From: Salvator merianae
Lineage: Eukaryota > Chordata > Lepidosauria > Squamata > Teiidae
Reading direction: 5' to 3'
Length of the DNA: 64,000 nucleotides
Assembly (NCBI GenBank): GCA_003586115.2
Contig: QVOM02000116.1
Location: 39,686,128 to 39,750,127, forward strand
A model generated the notes under the pieces. That model was not told where the DNA came from. It saw only the letters and a list, made by a program, of their open reading frames with translations, and did no database searches. The stretch's first letter is position 1. Each line of letters begins with the position of its first letter. A program made the position numbers and the translations under genes. Shown here piece after piece: positions 56,570 to 64,000 of the stretch.

Positions 56570-57039
56570 TAGGGCCTGTTCACACTTTAGTGCCGGTGAG
56601 AGTCTGGACATGCACTAGCACATTGCATCTGCATTTTGTGGAAGCCCAAGCGATTGGGAGTGTCTACAGTTGTTCCCGATTGCTACTAGCTGTGGACAAC
56701 TAAAATGTCCACAGCTGTACTGAGAGCAGCAGGACTGCTCCTGGTACACAGCATTTGCACCTGTTTCTGGGCGTGAACACTGCAGGCTGCTTCATGGTGT
56801 GGCTGTGGATGCACAGTCGCACACCGCATCCCCAGTTGCCATAGCAGCAGTCCGACATTTCTTTGGCCACTGTCAGGGCAAGTGTCCAGCATTCACTCTG
56901 CGAGTGCTGGAAGCCCGTTTCCAGGCTGTTCCAGCCCTCACAGTGCAGATGGCCACTGCACTGCAGAGTCTGTTCCACCTTAGAATGGGATAATTGAGTG
57001 TATCTGGACACTCACTGGCACTCAAGTGCAAATAGGCAC
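56570..57039. mobile_element. Family C MITE, copy 3
   Basis: Left end TAGGGCCTGTTCACACTTTA; right end CTCAAGTGCAAATAGGCA, an imperfect inverted repeat. Flanks CTGAGTGT and CTCGGTTT agree at 5 of 8 positions, possibly a decayed 8-bp target duplication. Inside, TAGCTGTGGACAACTAAAAT is followed by GTCCACAGCT, a family-specific hairpin. Confidence 0.72.
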
Positions 57040-57099
57040 TCGGTTTCTGAAAGCACTCTATGTCTTTCCCCCAACCCCAGATTATGACATTCCATTGTT

Positions 57100-57225
57100 G
57101 CAGGATAAGTCTATCATTGTTTTAGTTAACTTATTTTATCTGTTTTTATGTTGATTTTATTGTAACCTGCCCTGAGGTTTTTAGGTATGTGGCAGATGAA
57201 CAATTATCTATAAGAATGAAAAATG
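57100..57225 (+). repeat. L2-like LINE tail
   Basis: TTATTTTATCTGTTTTTATG, then GTAACCTGCCCTGAGGTTTT, the typical L2 3' tail in squamates, without coding sequence. Confidence 0.65.
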
Positions 57226-57229
57226 GATG

Positions 57230-59490
57230 TACAAAGGCACATACCTACAGGGGTTTGATCTTTATTGACCTGGAAGATAGTGTACTGTGAGCTTAGTACT
57301 GACAGAACTATATTTAAAAATGACAATGCAATGGCATCTCACACCTCCAAAATTAGGTAAGGTTTTTAAGGTTGAAAATAGTAACTGCTGGTACTATGCC
57401 AAAACCAGTACAATTAGTTCTATGTGTTATGGATATGTTACAGAGCTCATACATTTGGACTCCATTTGCTGGTTTTAGTGAACCTGACAATCATTTTGTC
57501 ATTTTAATTTTATACCAGATTTATTCCTCAGAGAGAAACATAAAGTGGTCTTGAAAACAATGATTTCTAGATTTGATTATGCTTAGCATTGGGAAGGTTA
57601 AATTAGACTGTCTCGAAAATAAGGAGCTGTCTAAATACCAAGGGATACATACTTCAAATGCCTGCTGAAAACCTTCCCAAAACAAACAAAACTCCTGTGA
57701 GTGCCTGAGTAGATATGCAAAGTTTAGGACTGCTGGGTTTCACAATCTGACAGACCCACAAATAGCTGTTTGTACAGATTGATGGATTTCTGTTGGCTTT
57801 TGTATGATTTTGAACTTGGTGAAATAGGAAGCCCAGGGGTTTATTTCTTGAAATAATGTTGATGAAGAACTCTTGGTTATTGAATTCTAATTAGTTTGAA
57901 TAGCCCATACAGAGGCTAATATTCTCCTCACTGTAACTCTACCTAGAATAATGCATTAACAGAACACATTTTAACCTTGGGGCCCTTGAAAATTGCATCA
58001 AACAATGTATAAAAGTAGTTATACAGTATATGCTATGCTACCATATTTTAGCTTACTTTCTACATTGTGAAACTATGATCAATCAAATATATGCTTTATT
58101 TTGCAACGGCACCCTTGCAAATGATGCAAACTTTCAGTACAGCTGATGTGACATGCAGGTCACGTCCCTACTTGCCAAGCAAGGTGCCCGGCAATGTGGC
58201 TTCTGCTGCCACGTCTCTGTTTGCAATGGTGGTAGGTGCCTCACATCTAGCGCATTACCCCATTACTGGATGCCAGTGCCAATGGAGACACCAATTGGGA
58301 AGGGTGCGATTTTCTGCCCCCAAAGGAGGCACTTTGATTTCCTGCTCAAAATGACACCTCTGTGCTCAACGATGGAGACAAGAAGGTGTTATTTTGCGTG
58401 GCAAACATGGCACCTCCTCCAAGTGCCCGTGAGAAAGCTTCCTGCTTCTTCAAGTGGAGACCTGGCCTTAATTACAAGGAGGTACTTTTGTTCCATTTGA
58501 ACAACGTCTACAAATATTGACTTTCCGTTTATGGCTGGATATGGACATAGTGACTAATCACAAGGATATCAAATAAAATAAACAAAATTTATGGTTATTC
58601 TGTAAGGAAGTTGCCTGACTTGCCCATAAGACAAAGAGGACTAGGAGGCAGTATCTTTCACTTCAAAAGACAGATGCATTTCTAAAGATAAAAAGTTATT
58701 AATATTTGACTAACGACACTATAAAGTCAAGGAAACTGATAAGAAATATTGTGAGAGACTAATTAAAAGTTTCATGCAGACATGTATGGTATAACGCAAG
58801 CTACTTTTTCTCGTTACTTATTTTAAATCGTCATTTAATCAACTTAAGCTATACCTTGGGATTCCAAAGCCATTGTGGGTGTCTCCATATATCACACAAA
58901 TATTTAGCTATAGTCCGTAATTTTGAAATTACTGATTTTCATAACAGTCACTGATTGTACTCATGCAAGAGAAAAATAGTGTGTTGTCAGTTGGTAAGGT
59001 ATGACAATTATGTTTGAGAAACTCCTGTGCACGTGATCCAGTCCCTCTACCTGCTTTCTGCCTTGGCTGAATGGGGAACCAATAACATGCAGCTAGCTTC
59101 TGCAACTTCACATTTCAGGCTGTATTTGTGCATGTATTCTCGAAAGTACTCACACAATAAGTCCAAATGGAACCGTGCTTTAGTAATAAGGAACTTTTGT
59201 GCTACTAAAATTCTTTTTCCTGCAATATATTTATTGCACTACATTGCCTCAAAATTTCAGAATACTTATGTGACACAGGTAAGAACATCTGGCAATTCAA
59301 GAATAATTTCACAATAACCTGTCTGGATGCAGTCTGTTTCTGTCCAAATGCACTTTGAGAAGTCTTTGGAATGGGAAAAAGATGATTTATATGGAGAACA
59401 ATAATGTGAATAGTCACTTCCCAAATTCCTAGAAAAATATCCATTTATGTAGGGACATTCTGCTCAGAATTTCCCTCTAAAGGATACCAC
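57230..59490. other. Mostly unique AT-rich intergenic sequence
   Basis: Except for a more GC-rich piece at 58090-58500, whose 115-codon open frame matches nothing I know, this stretch is AT-rich with no recognised gene or repeat. Confidence 0.5.
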
Positions 59491-59499
59491 ATTTTTGTT

Positions 59500-59640
59500 G
59501 TTATTAATTTGTTTATTAATTTGAGTTTTATACTGCCTCTTACCACAATCTCAGGGCAGTGTACAATAAAACCAGTTACACAGGACAGAAAAGTAAAAAT
59601 AAAGATAAATAATAAACATAAGCCTAAAAATAGAAATAAA
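59500..59640 (-). repeat. LINE tail fragment, reverse orientation
   Basis: TTAATTTGAGTTTTATACTG, CCTCTTACCACAATCTCAGG and GCAGTGTACAATAAAACC resemble the inverse of an L2/CR1-type tail. Confidence 0.5.
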
Positions 59641-60697
59641 GATTAAGATGACAGTGACAATAAAAATGGAAATAAAAATCTCTAAATACAAAGGCGACTA
59701 CAAATGTACTTTTCTTCCCCCATCATCTTCCAGATTTACTACCCATGATTTCTGCATAGGCACTGGGACTTATTCTTAGGTGAGTGTTCACAGGGCTCCA
59801 GCTTTAATTGCTAAAGTGTTTTGTGTTTACTAAGACTTAAGTAATCAATTAATGAGAAGTTAAAATAAATGTCTCGGCAAGAACTCCCTACTGAGAAATC
59901 CAGTAGCTATTTTGCATTTTAAATTAAAAGATTATGGGTTTTATCCTATCAAGCTACAACAGCCAAGGCAGCGCAACCCACTGCCCATGGTGCCATCTCA
60001 AATAACTTTGTACTTTGCAGCGGAAGTTGGTTTATGAAACGGAAAGGACAGTAGGGTGTCCAACCTATGCAGAGGGACCACAGGGGCGTGGGAAAGGGAG
60101 GAGGTGGCTCCAGCCGGAAGGCCTGCTTTAATTTCATTGGAATGCTCTGTGATCCTTAGCACCTCTTCTTTGCTCTGCTAGGCTTCATGCCTGTGGTAAT
60201 GCTGGTAATGCATGTTCAAAATGGTACATGAGTTACTTTGTGTTGCCTGTTGTTATCCTTGGGAACGTAGGGGTTGCCAGAATTACAGACTGGCATGTGC
60301 TAAGCCTGACTTTCTGCACCAGTGGCTGCCAATATGCTGCAATGCATCTGGAACTGCCTCCCTGTGCTGGAAGCCAAGGGAAGCTCTTGATCCGGTTTTC
60401 AGCCCTCACCCTCATTGGCCTCCACTGCTGTGCACATATTTTTGCGCTTGAGTATCTATGCGTGCATGCGTTAGGGTTACCAGCCCTCCAGGTTTGCCCA
60501 AAAGTGTCCTTGTCTTCTGAGGCCAGTGCTTGCGGATGGTAAGAATTGAGATGTGACGGAGAAATTACTCGTGCGTATGCTGTTGGTTTCTGTGACCTTT
60601 TCAGCGCACGTGAAGAAGGATTTTTACTTTTCCACGTTATCTGCTCAGCTCAGCCGGCAACCTCCTTCTGATGTTTGAGTCCCTCCTCTTCCTTATT

Positions 60698-60800
60698 GTT
60701 TATTTGCTTGTTTAGATTTTATACTGCCCTCCACCAAAGTCCCAGAGTAGTGAGCAAGTACAAACAAAAAGTAAAATTCTGAATAAAAATATGGGTTCTA
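60698..60800 (-). repeat. LINE tail fragment, reverse orientation
   Basis: TTTAGATTTTATACTGCCCT, CCACCAAAGTCCCAGAGTAG and TGAGCAAGTACAAAC, same family as 59500. Confidence 0.5.
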
Positions 60801-60984
60801 TACCTCAGTGCAAGTTCAAGTTATACAGAGCTCTTCTTCAGACAGTATATTAAAAAGATAAGATTCCTGGTAAGATGCTAGAACTCAGGTACAGGGTAGA
60901 GGAACTTCTTTTTGCTGTGCAGATAAATGACTTATGAATGCATTGTTAATATGTTTAGATTTTGAATGTGTGTATATTAGTTTA

Positions 60985-61155
60985 CCTTTCTGCACTGGGC
61001 CTTATTCTGAATTATATCCTGGAATATGGACTTGTCATCCTCATACTAGTAGAGACTACGGGAGTCCCCCAGGCAGGGCCTACTATAGTGTACACTAGCA
61101 TGCGGATCCCTGTTCCGGGATATAATCCAGAATAAGGCCCAATACAGAAAGGGGG
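60985..61155. mobile_element. Family B MITE, copy 4
   Basis: Left arm CTTTCTGCACTGGGCCTTAT, TCTGAATTATATCC; right arm GGGATATAATCCAGAATAAG, GCCCAATACAGAAAGGGGG. Centre GTACACTAGCATGCGGATCC. About 170 bp, the cleanest family B arm pair in the window. Confidence 0.85.
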
Positions 61156-61373
61156 ATAGAAAATAGAACCCATATGCAGCAGTTGTATCCTTTGCAAATG
61201 AAGCCAATCAATAGAGCATCTTTCTCTTTAATAAGATACTGATGTTATCCTGATGTTGGTGTAGATTTTTTAAACAAAAGAATCTAGTATTTTCTTTACG
61301 CTGGGGAACAAAAATTCATCTTATTTATTTACTGTTTACATTTTTCTACTGCTCTGTCCCAGCCTCTCTCTGG

Positions 61374-61470
61374 AAGTAGGTAAAGATAAATGACTTCTGT
61401 ATCTCTGCCAGGAAAACAGCCCATGCAGTCAAACAGGAATTGAACATGACTCAGCGACACCCTGCAACAA
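61374..61470 (+). mobile_element. Sauria SINE/BovB-type tail fragment
   Basis: ATGACTTCTGTATCTCTGCC, AGGAAAACAGCCCATGCAGT and CAAACAGGAATTGAACATGA, CTCAGCGACACCC, the BovB-like tail also seen in the SINEs at 23141 and 37452, without a tRNA-like head. Confidence 0.68.
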
Positions 61471-61639
61471 CAACTGTTCTGTACCTAATGGCCTCAGGGC
61501 AGTTTACAATTAAAATATAACTGTTAAAATTGCAAAACTAACAAGTACTGCACCAGAGGGGTAGGAAGGCAACTAACAGCCAAATGCATGGGTGAAGAGG
61601 TGTGCCTGTATCAGGCATCGAAACATACCCACCATTGTT

Positions 61640-62640
61640 CTGGAAAGGCTCCAGAGATTGGGAGTCGGAGGCACTTCATTGTCATGGTTCTGCTCCTAAC
61701 GCCAAGGCTGCTGCCAGAGAATGGTTATGGGAGATTCTTTCTCAACACCCTGGGACCACCCCTGTGGGGATCCTTGTGGATTGATCTTATCTCCCTTGCT
61801 CTTTAACGTCTATGGAAACCATTGGGAGAGGTCATCTGGACATTGGGGATGAGATACTATCAATATGCAGATGGCACCCAGCTCTGTCTTTCCATGCCAT
61901 CTGAATTAGGAGAGATGGTTGAAGTGCTTGACAGGCAGTTGGAAGCAGTAATGGGCTGGATGGAAGCTGAATCCAGGTGAGACAGGGTGCTATGTGTGTC
62001 AGGTCCCGGGCTCATGAAGAAGGAAGGTATCCTGTTCTTGATGGAGTTGTTTTGCTCTTGAAGGGACAGGTGCAAAATCTGGGGGACTCCTGGATTTGCT
62101 GCTGACCCTTAAACTCAGGATACCTATCTCCAGCTATAGAGGATTCACCGGTTATAGCCCTTTCTAGACCGAGATGGTTTGCCACAGTGCTCGTAACTTC
62201 CAGATTGGACTATCATAATGTGATCTATGTTGGGCTCCCTTTAAAGATGGTTTGGAAACTACCACAGGTACAGAATACAGCAGTGAAACTGCTGATGGAA
62301 CTTCTTGTCAGACGCACTTTACGCCAGTCCTGAAAGAACTGCACTGGATGCCAATTCGCTACTGATCCCAGTTCAAGGTTTTAACATTAATTTGCAAGGT
62401 CTTAAATAGCTTTGTCTCCAAATATCTAAACAAAGTCTCTTCCCATATGCCCATGCTGTAAGATCTGCTGATGAACAGGGGTTGTGGCACTAGTTGTGGC
62501 ACTACCCTCAGCAGTTAAAGGCCTGGGAAACATGAGAGGGCCTTGTTGGTGATAGCCCCAAGACTATGCAATAGTCTTCTCTATGAGGTGCATCAGGAAC
62601 CTTCACTGTATGCATTTAGCACAACCTCTCCTCTCCTTTC
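61640..62640 (+). pseudogene. L2-type LINE reverse transcriptase remnant
   Basis: A degraded reverse-transcriptase ORF. KPLGEVIWTLGMRYYQYADG followed by TQLCLSMPSE contains the RT catalytic box, with YADG at 61864-61875 in place of YADD. Downstream the frame breaks (TGA near 61978), then QVQNTAVKLL and an LHWMP-like block and the C-terminal LP/L2-end region follow in other frames. It ends in an AAAT-rich tail at 62664. Dead copy; 5' part absent. Confidence 0.88.
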
Positions 62641-62663
62641 ACAACTGTTGTTGTTTTAGTGAG

Positions 62664-62714
62664 AAATATAAATAAATAAATATAAATATAAATAAATAAA
62701 TAAATAAATAAAGT
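62664..62714 (+). repeat. (AAAT)n microsatellite, L2 tail
   Basis: AAATATAAATAAATAAATAT and further AAAT units, directly after the L2 remnant. Likely its tail, expanded. Confidence 0.9.
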
Positions 62715-62759
62715 AGGTAAGTGGGTGAGCGAGTGTGTAAGTAAGTAAGTATCTATCTG

Positions 62760-64000
62760 GGCCACGCTAAAAAAAGTAGATCTGAGAATTTTCCATGCTT
62801 TCTAACTAAATGTTGTTTTAAAGCCCAGTTATTTTAAAGGAATATTATGAGTAACTGAAGACTTACCCATAGGTTTCAGTGTTCTGCTGAGCACACATAC
62901 TTCTTTCTTTTATGCTGTGTTGATGGGCTTATGTTTCAAACAGGATGCCTTGGTTTTTGTCTGAACAGACGGAGGAATTTATTGACAGCAATATTCTTTG
63001 CTCTGCAAGGCGCAGCTTTTCAATCTTAAAATCAGTAGATTAGGTTTTGAAGTAATGTGATGGGTATTTTAATGGGCTAAATCAGCTGGGTTTCTCATAG
63101 AACTGAATGTCCTCCAACCAAATCTAGTGTTAGTAAGAATGGCTGGAGTGGAAATGTCATAAAAATGAGTAATGCCTCCTCTTCAGGAAAAATCTGCGAG
63201 CATGTAAATCCTGTCTCATGTTGATGCCTTTTCCTATGTTTGACCACTGTGTGGCTCCCTCTACTAACATACGGATGTCTGTGTTTCTCATTTTGTAGAA
63301 AATACATAGAAAATAGAGTACCACAGTTGATACTACAAAGCAAAAGTTCAGTGATTCGTAAAGAAAAAAGACCAAACTACTTAGAACTGAATATGTGTAA
63401 GACAATTTATAGAAACTGTAGAACTGTCTGTGCATGAAGACACATTGCGTGTCTATAAAACTGGCCAAATACACTTTAATACTATTAAAATTATCATTAG
63501 TGTTTAATAACATCACTAATATTCCAAAAATGAGATGTGGTTATGCTAGAATAAACCTCCTCCCATCACACAAGGTTGTATCGTTCACCACACACATTAC
63601 ATTTTTGCATTCTTCTTTGCATATGATTATAGTGTAATTTCCTTTCTCCTCGCAAGAGGCCAATATTTAAAAAAATGCAGCAGCAATTAATGCAGAGTAC
63701 AAAACATGATAATTGCAAATAAATTCAAAATGATAAAATTCAAACAGCCAAACCAGTGGTGAGCTGCGGAATGCTCCCATCAGATTGGCTGTCCTTTGAA
63801 TTCCTTAAACTGTGTCTTGTTCTGCGTGAGATCAAAGGGAGGCTTCAACCCAGAATTCTTCTCCGCTCACCCCCCAGCTGATACAGATGTTTCAGCCCCT
63901 CCCTGCCTAAAGAAAACAAACACTTGACACCATTCTCAAACTTGTTTTTAATGGCTTACACAAAATTATAATTCTTGAAATGGAAGACTTAACGCAGTGC
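62760..64000. other. Unique AT-rich intergenic sequence to the window edge
   Basis: No exon, RNA gene or repeat family recognised. Open frames of 60-120 codons on both strands lack splice context and recognisable domains. Confidence 0.55.

Noticed and set aside
58091..58500. Overlapping 87- and 115-codon frames in a GC-richer patch
   Set aside because: Cys/Ser/Ala-rich translation without a known family; probably an old repeat.

Overview
The window is vertebrate nuclear DNA and almost certainly from a squamate reptile (lizard or snake). It carries intron-containing gene structure, one CpG-island promoter, and a repeat load typical of squamates: tRNA-derived SINEs whose tails resemble Sauria SINE/BovB, CR1, L3-like and L2 LINE 3' ends, and many short non-autonomous DNA transposons. 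I cannot name the species.

The only protein-coding gene I can support is the 5' end of integrin beta-1 (ITGB1), read on the minus strand. Exon 1 lies in the CpG island (about 21.4-22.6 kb) and supplies ATG-GCA-CAG just before a splice donor at 21760. Intron 1 is about 18 kb. Exon 2 (3724-3793) completes the signal peptide. Exon 3 (2501-2586) encodes the start of the cysteine-rich PSI domain. The rest of the gene lies off the left edge. Joined exons keep one frame across both junctions.

Region by region: 1-2500 is the start of ITGB1 intron 3, with a GC-rich hAT-type MITE flanked by a perfect 8-bp duplication. 2587-3723 is intron 2, with one MITE. 3794-21760 is intron 1, with a U6 snRNA retropseudogene, several MITEs and foldback elements, and a GAAA microsatellite. 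21390-22600 is the promoter island, possibly bidirectional. 22600-64000 holds no recognisable coding exon. It is a gene-poor flank filled with MITEs, SINEs, LINE fragments, a 248-bp tandem duplication and unique AT-rich sequence. In human this flank separates ITGB1 from NRP1 and carries a divergent non-coding transcript; that comparison is background knowledge and not seen here.

The most unusual content is a dense set of about twenty copies of a roughly 0.5-kb non-autonomous element (called family A here), built as a series of short hairpins with ends resembling GGGCCTTTCTGCACTTACC. Two further families (B about 150 bp, C about 320-470 bp) share the same kind of terminus. Orientation of family A is defined here as + when the copy ends in GGTAAGTGCAGAAAGG on the plus strand. 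All repeat boundaries are read by eye and are approximate unless stated otherwise.
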